NCBI GenBank assembly: GCA_964036295.1
Contig: OZ038463.1
Location: 23,609,069-23,673,068 of the forward strand
Source: Plumapathes pennacea
Lineage: Eukaryota > Cnidaria > Anthozoa > Antipatharia > Myriopathidae
Direction: 5' to 3'
DNA: 64,000 nucleotides
Positions 21,706 through 35,300 of this stretch are shown piece after piece (positions within the stretch are counted from its first letter, which is position 1; each line of letters begins with the position of its first letter). The notes under the pieces were generated by a model. That model was given only the letters and a program-made list of their open reading frames with translations, ran no database searches and had not been told where the DNA came from. Both the position numbers and the translations under genes were made by a program.

Positions 21706-24700
21706 ATGGCGGACGAGGTAAGCCCGTCTTCACTTTTCTGGATGTACCCCACAGTCTTTCAGAATGATAGACTTATTTATATTTTTCTGACATGCAATTT
21801 ACATGTTCCGTTTGTTTTTTCGATTTGAAGGCTATGGAAGAGATTCTCGTAGAGGAGCTACTGGAATCTACAGACGTGAGCGATCAAGAAAATGAAAATG
21901 TTGCTGACGAAGAGGCATGCCATTCTGCGAGTCAGGCTTGGTTTTTTTGAACAGCTGTGGCACTTTGTTCTCTACGTATGACCTTGTGATGTGTTATTTT
22001 CTTGAAGGTTGCATTTATAAATGACCCCAAATTAAGGCAGCAGTATGATCGTAGGAGTCTAGCCAGCATGCATAAAAAGGTAACTTGCAGATACAGGAGA
22101 AGGTTCAAGCTTTTCAAGCAACGTAGACTAGTGCGTTTCCCTGTATGATAGTGGCAATCTCATACTCGTCGAAGCACGGTACTTAGACGGATACTCAATG
22201 GGTTCAGCAGTTTACCAAGAGGGCATTTCCGTAGATCTTTGTTTGAAAGTTAACGGAAAACGTTTTCCTGTTTGATTTTGCGGAAATTTTCAGGATAAAC
22301 GGATCGTCTGAAAAGTTATAGTCACCATTTTCCAAGAGACAAACCCAAATTTTCTGTCCAGTTTACAAAACCCATTGATGGCTTCACGCCACATTTTACT
22401 CTCCATAATTCAAGCACTTTTTATTTCTATCAGTAGGCGGTACACTCTTTCATCCATTATTCAGTTCACTGATCCACTTGTTTCGTGTCGTGTCGGGGTT
22501 TTTTTTTGCAATATTTTAAGGCGTTGGTTTGTTAATGATGTAATTAATTGGCAGATGTGACATTGAGTTGAAATGTAGGTGTTTTGTGGGAAATATCACT
22601 CAATCGCTGAACTGCGATTTTGATAGAATAATAAAGCTTATGGCACTGACCTTGTTTATGTGTGTTTTTTCTGATCCATTTGGCATCATTTTGGCACTAG
22701 AGTGAATTCCGTCACTATTCGCTGGTGAGGATCCATCACCTCCTTAATCCACCCCCCACCCCCACATCCTCCCCATCCTTTCCTCAATCAGCAAACATGC
22801 AGCTAAATGAAGTTCATGTCACATGTCTTCCATTTCACTGCAGCTGGACAAGTGGTATGCCAAAACTAGGTGCCCCGTTTTTTTTCTGGGATATTCAAAT
22901 GGCAAAATTTGGTACTCAGGTATGACAGAGGATCAGTTTGCTACTATGTCTTTTATATAAAATTAAATTTTAAACTGTAGATATAGCTTAACCAGTTAAC
23001 TTTTCATGAGCTACAGTGATTCTGTATATTGCACATGAACATCAGGATAGCTGATTAGTTGATCCTAATTTTTTATAATAATTTCAGGCCCTCCACACAT
23101 GAAAGCTCTGGCAGAAGATGAGGAGTTTATGAAAAAGTTTTATGCCTGTGCAACACAGCCTGTCCCACCTGCAAGGTCTACTGCAAGTGGGTACTTCTGT
23201 ATACAGTACCATAAAATGCTGTTATTATTATTAATACTTTCCCCCATGCATCCCCACCCCCATTGGAGAGGATTGAAGCCTTATTAGAGGGGGGAGTCCT
23301 ATTTTCAAAATATAGCATGAGAAGATATTCTTGGCCAACACAACTGATGTGATGTAACATCAGAGCCACGCATAATGACAGCAGACTGATTTGGATTGAT
23401 TGTGGTGTGACTCAGTGTTCCACCATTTGAGACTTTTCAGGGGGCATTAGCTTACTTCAGTCAGGTTGAAAATCTTCCCATTTATATTTAAGTTCAGCAG
23501 GTTACTTGTATATTGTGTCAAAATATGAAGAGTTGATTGGGTTATATTGGGTTATTCATAATAATTGCAGAGACATGTGTTTTTTCTTTTGCCATAGAAG
23601 ATGTGAATGAAAATTGCCTGCCATTAGATCCAGATTGGGGCTCTTTGAACATTTATGGGAAAAGGCAGTTGCTAACTGCTCTTGTGACCCAAAATGGTAA
23701 AATACAACTTTATCTTTCCCATATCATTATTATCCTAATTCCATGTACTTGCAATGTCCATGAACTCAGCAATCTCTCAAATATATATTAGATATGTTAA
23801 GCATATTGGAAGTTTGCTGAACAATGTTTTATTGATCTGTATTAAGAAAGGGGAATGTTTAATTTAAAGAGATGTATTGCATGATGAGATCATTTTCTTT
23901 TTGAAATTTATCCATTTCTGTTTCAGCTCTGTGTCATAAAATAATCATTTAAATATATCATTTCTGAATGCACGACCTGCTTATAGACTGCAACAGTGAA
24001 ACAAATTAATGTGGAACATAATGATTTACTTAACTTATAGGAGCAAAGCGTGCCAGGTGGAATGATGTGGATGCAATGCCTCATTGGTGGCCAAAGAACA
24101 TCCGATTTCGTGACCCCAATAATGGGAAACCCAAAATGAAGTTATGGGAGTTCAACCTCATTATCAAAGCCTACCAGGAAAAACTTCCCATGGGAGGTTT
24201 GTGTGTCCCTGAAAAATGGGGTTCTGAGGCGGGTTCCTTTGTATTACTGATGTATATATGTGTGTGTATATGTACATCACAGAGTGAATGAGAAAAATAC
24301 AATGTTGTATTCATTTGCATTTTCCTTTCTTTATCTGCATGACACTCATAAACACGAACTTAATTTTGCTGCATGCACATCATCACAATGGCTATAATTC
24401 AACACACCACTTTTCTTTCTTTTTCGCAATATCTAGATGATGATCTGCAGTCCACACTCTCATCATCACTACAAACCCAAACATCACCTCTGCCAGCATG
24501 TGCACCACCAACAGCACCAACACCAACACCACCACCACCAGCACCAACGCCAACACCATCATCACCACCACAATCCTCACCATCACCAGAACCGTCATCA
24601 CCACTACCCCCATCATCACCACCTCCACCTAGTACATCACCACATGAACAATCATTCTCATCAAGACCAACGATTGAAGCATTGTGGAACCGTGTGCATC

Positions 24701-27700
24701 AGGTAAATTATTCATGTGTAATTTTAATTTGTACTTTGGCATACTCAGTGTCATCCACATTCTGCAGGTTATTTTTTCATCTAGCATTGGAAATGTGACT
24801 AAACCTACCTTTTTTATTGCAGGCATGTTGGGATGATGATGATGCCAGTTCCATATTGCTTCTTCTGAGAGATATATCAGACTGGGAATCCCTTGTAGAA
24901 TGCTGCCATTTACTGCACAGTGTCATGCCATCACCTGACCACAGGGACACACAACTCACATGTATATCAAGCAGTAAAGTCGAGATGAGGTTTCTATTAG
25001 TTTTGATGCACTCACATTTCAAACGCAATGCAAATTAGGGTCTTTTTTATGTTTTTATTCGAAGGATGGTGTACTGACACAATATGCCACTGCTCAAGAT
25101 GGTTGCTTCGACAGCTCAACTATTGATGTTTGCATACTTCATTTCGCTCAGCCCACCTTTTTTCTTTGTAGAGATATGTTTAATTCTTTCAGTCTAGTCC
25201 TTAGTAACTATACTCTTTTTTATGTCACGCAAGGGTTCGTCATTGTTTGCCAGAAGAATATCTCCGGGACGGTTTGGAGCCGGCAGTTGTGAGGGCAGAT
25301 GGGAATTGTTTATTCAATTCCATCTCATTGGCCCTCTACAAGGATGAATATGAGTCGAATATGCTCAAGCTTGGGGCTGTTGTGCAGGGATGCATTCACG
25401 AGCAGGTCTACATTAATAAGGTATAATATTTTTTATGAGGGAGCTTTTACTCTTCTTAGATTTTGTAACAAACAGTCGTTTCAGAGTACTTTTTCGTCTT
25501 TCGAGTTTTACTGCCAGTTAGTGTTTATAAGACAGGATAATATTATGATCTTTTAGATTATGACAACCTATCCTCCGGAGGCATTCATTCAAACTGTTAC
25601 AACGGATGCCATTCTTGCGTCCATCAACCACATCAAGAAAGCCTCTGAGAGGATGCGGGCCATTTATCGAAAGGAGGTCATGGCCACACTTACAGATGGA
25701 CGCTACTCGGGTTTGTTCCAATCATACTTTGAGCAATAAATAATCAATTGTTGTTATCTCCAGAGTTCATGTACACCTATGCTACTCTATATGTGCAAGT
25801 TGAAAATACATGTGCGTTCATACATGTGCATGATAATTTCATTATCTTGTGTTTTGCCCGCAATATCCTTGATAAGAGTTGAAGTCGTGTATTTTTGTGT
25901 ATCAAACCTCGGGCGATGTGTTGATTTTTAACAGGTTTACTGCAGGTCCATCTAGTTGCGGGATATATTGAGATGCGCGTGCATTCGATATGCTCAGAGC
26001 CTGGCTATGACCTCTACAATACAGAGGTTCTCCCCCTATTTCGAGCCAGCAGAAAAGGCCCGAGTTTGAAGTTGCTCTGGTGCCATCTGCACCAGGATGC
26101 AGTCGTGGCAAACCACATTGCACCAGTACTCCCATGTACTGACAGTCTAACTGGTAGGATGGTCGCTCACATTAGGATTAGGCTTCGCACTGGAATATTT
26201 AAAGACGACTTAGATAATAAGAAAACTTAGGCTAGATAATTACTTAAGGTCGACTTAGAGGAAGGTCCAAACCATACTTACAAGACAACTTAGCACCTGA
26301 TTATTCCTTGGTTGTTTCCTTGGTGACAAAGCAAAAGGTTGTGAAAGGTTTCCGTTCAGGCAAAATATAGAAAACATTGCTTTTTGCCATTATAATAATG
26401 TGTTTGAAAGTATTGTTCTATGAATCAAAGCTAATTGCTCCTTGAATAAATGCGAATCTTTGGACATGAAGCTGAAAATTTAATCTTTGCATGTGATGTT
26501 TTTCTACGGAGCGACTCAATATTATAAAAGCCCGAAAAAGCTGGCAAAGTCATAACAACATACTGTCTGGTACGACTGACATTGAGGTATTGTTTTCACT
26601 TTGTTCCCATTAGAGTTCAACACCTTTGCTGAGAATGTCACTGGCAAATGCAGTTCTTCCTGCCAAATCAAGGAATGTGCCACTGCAAGTCGATTAGTAC
26701 AGTGTGAACATTGCCTGATTTGGTTTCACTGTAAGTGCATTGGATTCCTTCCTGGACAACAAAGCCAACTACCACAGCACTGGTTCTGTGGCTGTGCCCT
26801 AAGTGACGAGTATGGTTGGTAAGTTTTCATAGAGAAGCAGAGATAATGATTTTGAACTTTGCCTTCTCTACTGCTGTGCCACCTTTTGCGTAGAGTGCAA
26901 TGCTGTTACACGAATGGAAGCGGTACAAAGTTTCTAAACAAGCCGTGATAAAGCCGGTTTTATCTTACTCAAGGGTTTGTTCACTAGATAGCACGGATGG
27001 GACCCCCGATCGAGTACTTAGCCCTTAGTACTTACTTCTTTCTATAGGTTGACAGAATTCCAGGACAAACTGTCATTACGACGACTTCTTTGCAGTAAGG
27101 AGTTATCTGTAAGTAATGTATTAACTTTTGCTCGCTCACCGCCGTCTTTTTTTGATAACGTAGGACGTTCGCATAGGTAAATGTCTCCGGTGAGATTTGC
27201 ACATCGTAGAGTTATATCGAAACTGCATTAATGTTGACATCAATAATTTAATCTTATCTAATCTAACCTAACAGTCCAATAGAGGGCAGAGGCTTTAAAG
27301 ATGTGGAAAGAGCTATTGCCAATTTTTTTTTTGTAATACTAATTTCCTTGCCTTCCATGCATCGAAACCCCATAAAATGGTGTTTCCAAAATGGTATACT
27401 CTATTAAGCATGTTGTTTTCATGTTTTACTTTTGGTGCCAATCATTTTTATAGGAGTACTTGCAACGCATAGCTGATGGGTCGATAGCCTCTCTGAGGAG
27501 GGACCTCTTTGTCCGCAGCGTGAACAACGTTGCCACCGCGAAGAAGCTACGATCCCTCGCAGGCTTTGGTCCAAACCATGAAGTACTGTATTTGACATAA
27601 TTAGTCCTTTGTATCGTACTGTTCTCCTACAGATCCGCTGTACTTTGACCTAAAATGTCATTCTCTCCTGCGTCGATCAATTGTAATATTGACTGATACA

Positions 27701-28239
27701 ATAATATTTATTTGTAACTGAGAGCTAATGGTTAATGTTGCTTTTGTTATTGTTGTTGTTTTGTTTTTTTCTCCTTAATACAGGATACATACCTTGAAGA
27801 CGTGGTGCTAGCGCTTGTAAAAGCAAGGTCGGATTTGTATTTTCCGCCAGGTGTTCCGCTGGACGAGTACACTCTTCTTCATTACTGTCTACAAGTGGCG
27901 ATTACGGAGGTAGTTATTTTCGCACCATCTTGAGATGCAACAATATACCAATCATTTTCTCCGGAATTTGTATATTTCATAATTTTACTTGCAAATTATC
28001 TATAAGCCTGTTATACAATCGCTTGATCTTTTAAAAAATCGGAGGAGCCATAATTTATGCGTGTTGAAAAGTATTAAATCTGAGAGTCCCCTCCATGGTC
28101 GTATTTCTCTAAGATAATGAACACGGAATACTGATTATTCTTTTTCAATTCCCAGGTTGTCATATGGATCATTGCCAGAATGACTAAAGTTAGCCGCGTA
28201 ATGGCAGAAAAGATGTTCTCTAAGCATCACGATATATAA
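21706..28239 (+). CDS. OTU-domain cysteine protease with PHD finger, 17 exons, 718 aa
   Basis: Exons: 21706-21717, 21831-21875, 22008-22079, 22844-22919, 23088-23186, 23598-23696, 24041-24196, 24437-24702, 24823-24989, 25234-25420, 25557-25710, 25935-26153, 26614-26818, 27048-27108, 27454-27582, 27784-27909, 28156-28239. All introns are GT-AG and all phases agree, giving 718 codons. Order: acidic N-terminus; a Trp-rich region (ARWNDVDAMPHWWPKNIRF, about 190-210); a Pro/Ser/Thr-rich linker (about 250-300); an OTU domain with the catalytic block RADGNCLFNSIS (Cys about 356) and a late His in ANHIAPVLP (about 505); a PHD-type Cys/His finger (about 530-580); a helical C-terminus. OTU proteins remove ubiquitin; PHD fingers read histone tails, so a nuclear role is likely. 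Host gene or domesticated transposon ORF both possible. Start chosen at ATGGCGGACGAG. Confidence 0.8.
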
Positions 28240-28669
28240 CTTGTAAATTTTAGTCCAAATTTTAGTTACAACGTATATAAATGGCGATATTGTATACGTT
28301 CCATTTTAATTACATCTTAGGGCATATGTTCTCCAAAAGGAGTGGGTTGTTCGTTCAAGCCAAGCGGTTTCAGACTAAAAATTGAACATTACGCTCCTTT
28401 CTTGAGTACAGCCCAGTTTCCTGGTAGGCCTCGACACAGATTATCAAGTTGCTCGATGGTATATACTGTATGTCATAAAAATCCTAACTTGCCATGCAGA
28501 TTCGATGTTTTTCCTTCCAACGCTCATCTTGAATAGCGAGGGATATCCTTACCCGAAATTATGATATTTAGCGTCAACAAATTTCAAGATTGTCACATTT
28601 TTATGCTGCGTTCAGGAATACTATCGCTACGATACAGTTTGTACGAGCTTTGATATTTGACTTAAAATT

Positions 28670-29735
28670 TTGAAGCCCAATATCCAAAGTGATGGATGTC
28701 ACATTTCGAGGCTTGAATCAAGAATTACAGCCGTCAGAAGATACTTTTACTGGCCTTGGATATTGGGCTTCACTTTTTGATGTCAAATATCCACGGTCGT
28801 GGGTGGCATACATTTTAAGGCTACAATAAGTAATTATATCGTTAATATATGGTTTGACGGAGCTTGGATATTGGGCATCAAAAATTGAAGCTAAATATCC
28901 AAGGTAGTGGATGTCCCATTTCGAGGCTGGAATAAGTAATATTATATCTCTAATATATGGTTTGACGGAGCTTGGATATTTGATATCAAAAATTGAAGCC
29001 CAATATCCAAGGTCGTGGATGGCACATTTTGAGGCTGCATTCAACAATTAAATATATCGCTAGAATACAGTTTGACGGGGCTTGGATATTTGATATCAAA
29101 AAGTGAAGCCCAATATCCAAGGTCGTGGATGTCCCATTTTAAAGCTGGAATAAGTAATGATATCTTTAATATATGGTTTGACGGGGCTTGGATATTTGAT
29201 ATCAAAAAGTGAAGCCCAATATCCAAGGTCGTGGATGTCCCATTTCGAGGCTGCAATAAGTAATATTGTATCTCTAATATATGGTTTGACCGAGCTTGGA
29301 TATTTGATATCAAAAATTGAAGCCCAATATCCAAGGTTGTGGATGGCACATTTTAAGCCTGGAATAAGTAATTATATCGCTAATATATGGTTTGACGGAG
29401 CTTGGATATTTGATATCAAAAATTGAAGCCCAATATCCAAGGTCGTGGATGGCACATTTTGAGGCTGCATTCAACAATTAAATATATCGCTAGAATACAG
29501 TTTGACAGGGCTTGGATATTTGATATCAAAAAGTGAAGCCCAATATCCAAGGTCGTGGATGTCCCATTTTAAAGCTGGAAAAAGTAATTATATCTTTAAT
29601 ATATGGTTTGACGGGGCTTGGATATTTGATATCAAAAATTGAAGCCCAATATCCAAGGTCGTGGATGTCCCATTTCGAGGCTGGAATAAGTAATTATATC
29701 GCTAATATATGGTTTGACGGAGCTTGGATACAACA
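28670..29735. repeat. Hairpin satellite, first array (about ten ~107-bp monomers)
   Basis: GCTTGGATATT recurs at 28862, 28970, 29080, 29186, 29294, 29400, 29510, 29616 and 29722, steps of 106-110 bases, with a divergent unit at 28754. Each monomer holds TTGGATATT and, about 20 bases on, AATATCCAA, giving a 9-bp stem. Two monomer types alternate (one with GCATTCAACAATTAAATATA, one with GGAATAAGTAAT). Confidence 0.95.
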
Positions 29736-29754
29736 GAATCTCAATCTCTCGTTC

Positions 29755-30090
29755 AAGTGAGAAAACGACATTAACTTGACGTGTTCAAAAATAATATTCC
29801 AACTGCTTCTATAGAAATAAAAAATACTTCTTGAGGGCATTGCAGTCTGATATTTTAGTGAGCGGCTGCATTTTAAACATCGTTAATAACACGTCCGTTG
29901 CTACAAAAGCCAAGCGCAATCTTCTCAATAAAACGCAGGAAAAAAGATCTTTAAGTTCTGGTTTTCGTTCTGCGAGGACATTTAGCGGATTGTCAATCTT
30001 CACCTTAGGGACTCGCATCTCGGAACATGCTGCCAGATCCTTGTTTTCAAAACGAAACTACCTTCTCGGGATATATTTATTGATCCAAAA
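29755..30090. other. Unique spacer between the two satellite arrays
   Basis: About 335 bases unrelated to the satellite separate the two oppositely oriented arrays. A plus frame of 125 codons runs through it but continues into satellite sequence and has no recognisable motif. It could be what remains of the site at which one array inverted. Confidence 0.5.
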
Positions 30091-30390
30091 CTCAAAATGC
30101 GACACCCAAGACCTTGGCTATGGGATTTCACTTTTTGCTGTTAGATATCGAAGTTTCGTCAAACTATCCTCTAGCGACAATACTATTGATCCAAGTCTGA
30201 AGATGTGACAACCACGATCTTGGATATTTAGCTTCATTTTTTGATGCCCAATATCCAAGGCCAGTCAAAGTATCTTCTGACGGCTGTAATTCTCGATTCC
30301 AGCCTCGACATGGGACATCCACGACCTTGGATATTGGGCTTCACTTTTTGATGTCAAATATCCAAGCCCCGTCAAACCATATATTAAAGG

Positions 30391-30417
<27 letters not shown>

Positions 30418-30456
<39 letters not shown>

Positions 30457-30480
30457 ATGGGCTATTGACTCATGGCCCAT
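30418..30480. repeat. Palindromic element end (24-bp arms) inside the satellite
   Basis: ATGGGCTATGAGTCAATAGC at 30418 onward and ATGGGCTATTGACTCATGGC at 30457 onward are inverted 24-base arms with one mismatch around GAGGCCGAAGGCCGA. The context TTATTCCTCGAGCCCGAATG resembles a foldback family that, from memory, is frequent in scleractinian corals. It interrupts the satellite. Confidence 0.7.
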
Positions 30481-31040
30481 GAGGGCCATGATAGCCCACT
30501 AGTTTGATTTTACTAAAATTACTTATTCCAGCTTTAAAATGGGACATAGACGTCCTTGGATATTGGGCTTCACATTTTGATGTCAAATATCCAAGCGCCG
30601 TCAAACTGTATTCTAACGATATAATTGTTGAATGCAGCCTTAAAATGTGCCATCCACGACCTTGGATATTGGGCTTCACTTTTTGTATGTCAAATATCCA
30701 AGCCCCGTCAAACCATATATTAGCGATATAATTACTTATTCCAGCCTTAAAATGTGCCATCCACAACCTTGGATATTGGGCTTCAATTTTTGATATCAAA
30801 TATCCAAGCTCGGTCAAACCATATATTAGAGATATAATATTACTTACTCCAGCCTCGAAATGGGACATCCACGACCTTGGATATTTAGCTTCAATTTTTG
30901 ATGCCCAATATCCAAGGCCAGTAAAAGTATTTTTTGACGGCTGCAATTCTTGATTCCAGTCCCGAAATGTGACATACATCACCATGGATATTGGGCTTCA
31001 TTATTTAATTCGAATATCAAAGCTCCTTCAAACTGTATTC

Positions 31041-32080
31041 TAGCGATATTATTCTTGAACGCAGCCTCAAAATGTGACATCCACGACCTTGGATATTTTG
31101 CTTCATTTTTTGATGCCCAATATCCAAGGCTAGTCAAACCATCTTCTTACGGCTATAATTATTGATCCCAGCCTCAAAATGGGACATCCACGACCTTGGA
31201 TATTGGGCTTCACATTTTGATGTCAAATATCCAAGCTCCGTCAAACTGTATTCTAACGTCTATAATTGTTGAATGCAGCCTCAAAATGTGACATCCATCA
31301 CCTTGGATATTAGGCTTCAATTTTTGATGTCAAACACCCAAGCTCCGTCAAAGCATATATTAACGATATAATTACTTATTCCAGCCTTAAAATGTATGCC
31401 ATCCACGACGTGGATATTTGACATCAAAAAGTGAAGCCCAATATCCAAGGCCAGTAAAAGTATCTTCTGACGGCTGTAATTCTTGATTCCAGCCTCGAAA
31501 TGTTGGATATTGGGCGTCATTATTTAAAGTCAGATATCAAAGCTACTTCAAACCGAATTCTAGCGATATTATTGTTGAACGCAGCCTCAAAATGTGACAT
31601 TCACGACCTTGGATATTTTGCTTCATTTTTTGATGCCCAATATCCAAGGCTAGTCAAACCATCTTCTTACGGCTATAATTATTGATCCCAGCCTCAAAAT
31701 GGGACATCCACGACCTTGGATATTGGGCTTCACATTTTGATGTCAAATATCCAAGCTCCGTCAAACTGTATTCTAACGTCTATAATTGTTGAATGCAGCC
31801 TCAAAATGTGACATCCATCACCTTGGATATTAGGCTTCAATTTTTGATGTCAAACACCCAAGCTCCGTCAAAGCATATATTAACGATATAATTACTTATT
31901 CCAGCCTTAAAATGTATGCCATCCACGACGTGGATATTTGACATCAAAAAGTGAAGCCCAATATCCAAGGCCAGTAAAAGTATCTTCTGACGGCTGTAAT
32001 TCTTGATTCCAGCCTCGAAATGTTGGATATTGGGCGTCATTATTTAAAGTCAGATATCAAAGCTACTTCAAACTGTATTC
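31041..32080. repeat. 520-bp higher-order duplication in the satellite
   Basis: 31041-31560 and 31561-32080 are near-identical over five satellite monomers; for example ATTGATCCCAGCCTCAAAAT is at 31161 and 31681. Only a handful of substitutions separate them, much fewer than between neighbouring monomers. Confidence 0.9.
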
Positions 32081-32339
32081 TAGCTGTACTCTATTCTATA
32101 TTATTGTTGAACGCAGCCTCAAAATGTGACATTCACGACCTTGGATATTGGGCTTCACTTTATGATGTCAAATATCCAAGCCCCGTCAACTATCTTCTTA
32201 GCGATGTAATTCTTAATCCCAGCCTCGAAATGTGAAACACACGACCTCCGACATATATTGGGTTTGAATTCAGTGCACTGGTACGGAGACACATGTAGGA
32301 TGTCACTGCTGCAATTGTTACAGTCGCCGGGTTCTGGGT

Positions 32340-35300
32340 TCAGTTCTCATTCAACTGGAGAGATGCCTTCCTATTGAGATCCCAAAGGAAGAATTTGACG
32401 TGATTCATGAAGTTTTCCGCATTCATGTAGGAAAGCGAGGACTTCAGCTTTTTAAGGGCAGAGTTCCTTTGTTCGTTTATCTGACTATTCAAAGAGTCAA
32501 AGCAACGATATGAGGCCAGACGATATCCAACAGAGCATCCTATAAAAATAATAATAAGAAGAAAAGAATAGGGATCGAACAAATCATAAATATCCGATCT
32601 TTGGAGCATTGAAAAAAAGGTATGTTCAAAAAATGTATGTACGCTATGTTCAGGGGACAAATTTCTGGAAAGGTGAATTACATCTGGTTATGGAATGGTT
32701 CTGCAATCTACCAAAAAAAAAAAAACGTTAAGCAGTCATTGGTACAGGTGAACGCTGAGTGCTGATTGCCACCCCGTTGCCAAATGGTACCATACATACC
32801 CTAGGTACATCAACGGGAAATTCGCTTTCGGTTTTTATTTACCAGCAGAGGCTCTCTAGTCTACTCTCTAGTCTCTAGTCTGGTACTTTTGTTGGAGCTT
32901 AGCGAACCTCGCGTAACGATATTTCTTCTGGATCAGTACACGAGAAAATTTGGCCTGAAATATTTATCAGAGTCATCAGAAAGAAGGACGCAGAGACAGA
33001 AAAAGAAACACGTTTAATACCTGTGTGATTTTTCCAGTGTAACCTGTCAACCGTAAACCACGTCCTTTCAAAGAATACGGGGTCACGGTTTAGGACATAC
33101 TTGTGAAGATTGCAGGCGTTGTCGTAAACAAGTACCGCGGGAGCTTCAAAAAATGAATGTAGCAACCGTTAATGCTACCAGGCCTGAAGAAAAATTCTTA
33201 TTTTGAAACATGAAACATTCGTCGTTGTTGGGTATCATGATGGCTTCACGGACAGTAGTACTAGCAAATCAAATCAGAAGAATACAAACCTCTCTCAAAG
33301 CGAGTCCACATGATAGTGAACGGCACATTTGGTGATTCATGGCACTCCATAACTTCAAATCCATAGCAAATGCCTAAAAGCGCAAAAGTTAGAAAAAGAA
33401 ACAACAGAAAATGTGCAGTCTTAAGTTCCATTGACACCATTGCCATTTTCGGCGCGATAGGACAGAACAAAAGGATTATAGTTGTTATCAAAATAATGCT
33501 CTTATCCAGTCGTTTCGGCTTTGACAACTCGCGACTTTTATTCAACTCGATCAGCGAAATAATCTGTCGACTAACATATATCAGTCATGCAGGCACTTTT
33601 ACAAGAATCGCGACTTTTGAAAGCGGAAAGACAGATCAAACGCCAACTTTAATTACAAATAGAAAGTTTAACGCGCATAAGCGTTGGCATGGTGTGTTAA
33701 CGGAATCCATAAGTCCGTGAATGTTGCACATGTACGACGCGTTCATGTACATTACCATGAAAGACCTACCGTGTGGACAGAACATTGTGAATATACCAGG
33801 CAACAAGCTTGGATGACCACGGGAGTGCTTGGTACAGTTAATTTCTTTTGTCCTTATGTTATCTGCTGCAAACACTGCTCTTTTACGACGTAGTGGGAGG
33901 CTGGGGAAGTATGACAGTTCATCAACTTCGCCACCACTGTCGCATGGACGAAATGGTACAGGGGCGGTGGTGAACGGCGCACAGGCCTTGGTGACCATGT
34001 CGCGCAACAATCGTTTCCATGGGTCAGGAAGTTGTGAAGTCTCGTGCAGCGTCGACAAACAATACCGGGCACTTGGTCTGAAGGATAAATGCCTTGTTTG
34101 GACTGCTCATAGTACCTGCCAATGTTTCCATCAAATCGTCAATTACACCCAGTAACTCAGGCTCTGGATGCAAAATTGCACATACCGGCGAGTTGCAGCT
34201 CAGCGATGCTAAAAGTGCGAGTATGCCAGAGTGAATTTCTGCTGCTTCCACATTATCCAACCAGTTAATGATGCCAAGCATTGACTTACAATGTAAATCA
34301 AGTAAGTAATGCAGTCTAAGTTTCATCACATCTGAAAAAGTAATTCTGTCGGCATACTTTCGAAGTAGATCTCTTGCTTCTTTGTTTGCAATCATCACTC
34401 GATCCTTGTGACTGGTAAAGATTTCACAATTCAGCATGAGGTTAGTTTTCGGAATATAGCTGAATGTCATTATGAACATAATAATGCTTGGTAATACTGA
34501 GTGAAATTGATGTAAGTAGAATTCAGGGCCGGATTCGGCCCGAAAATTGGAGCTAGAAGGCACAAGTACGACACGACTGTCGACAACTCGATTCGTGCGA
34601 AATCGAGCTGGAAACAGCAGTGTTTCTGCTTCGTAGCATTTTGTTTTGCGTGGATGGGCAAGCAGCAGGTAGAAGAGCTCCGGCGGCGAAAGAAAACTAT
34701 TTCAAGATTCGAAATGGTTTCGTGGAAAGCCCTCCCCCCCCCCCTAAAAAAAATGGAATTTCAATCTCAGTCGCCGTGTAATGATGACGCAAAACTCATG
34801 CAAGCACATTGGAGCGCGCGCCAAGAAACTGTTTCGAGCCACCTTAAAGTTGAAAGATGGAATTTGCGCGTGCGGTTGTGGAAGTGAAATTGCCGTTAAA
34901 CTTTTATTGCACTTGGAGGCTCCTAAAGGAGCCGTTGTTTTCAAGGCGCCTCTCACTCAAAGAAGCTATTCTCGAAGGAAAAGGGCAGGAGTCTTCCGTT
35001 GACTCGCAGGATCGCCATTTCTCCGCGAAGACGCCCAAGTTTCTGCCTGGAAGCTCTCTCGATGGCTTTCACCGACGCGTCTCTGCCAACCTCCCGCAGC
35101 GTGACGTTGGATAACTCTTGGTCAACGATCTTCAGTTCCGCGATCCCCACAAGTCTCGCACGGTGCTTCTTGGGTGACCGGGCAACCGGAAGGCGTTCCG
35201 TATGGTGCAGCCTTCATTCCGCATCATATTGGCGACCGCCTTTGGTATCGCTCGTGGATTTTGGATAGATCGTTTCGCCCAACAACTAACTAAAAATCAA

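Larger units (their letters stand above)
30100..32235. repeat. Hairpin satellite, second array, opposite orientation
   Basis: The same monomer as at 28670-29735 appears here reverse-complemented (CCTTGGATATTGGGCTTCA ... GTCAAATATCCAAG...GTCAAAC), in roughly 18 more divergent copies. It stops about 100 bases beyond the stop codon of the minus-strand HMGXB3-like gene, so the satellite fills the space between two convergent genes. Confidence 0.95.

Noticed and set aside
24437-24706. His-rich ORF
   Set aside because: It is the +1 reading of the Pro/Ser/Thr-rich exon of the OTU-PHD gene, whose phase is fixed by both neighbouring exons.
28718-32040. Many 60-170-codon frames in the satellite
   Set aside because: Frames repeat with the monomer and occur on both strands, so they follow from repetition without stops and not from coding.
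34733-34752. C run followed by A run near 34.74 kb as a regulatory tract
   Set aside because: Homopolymers only; no matching structure around it.
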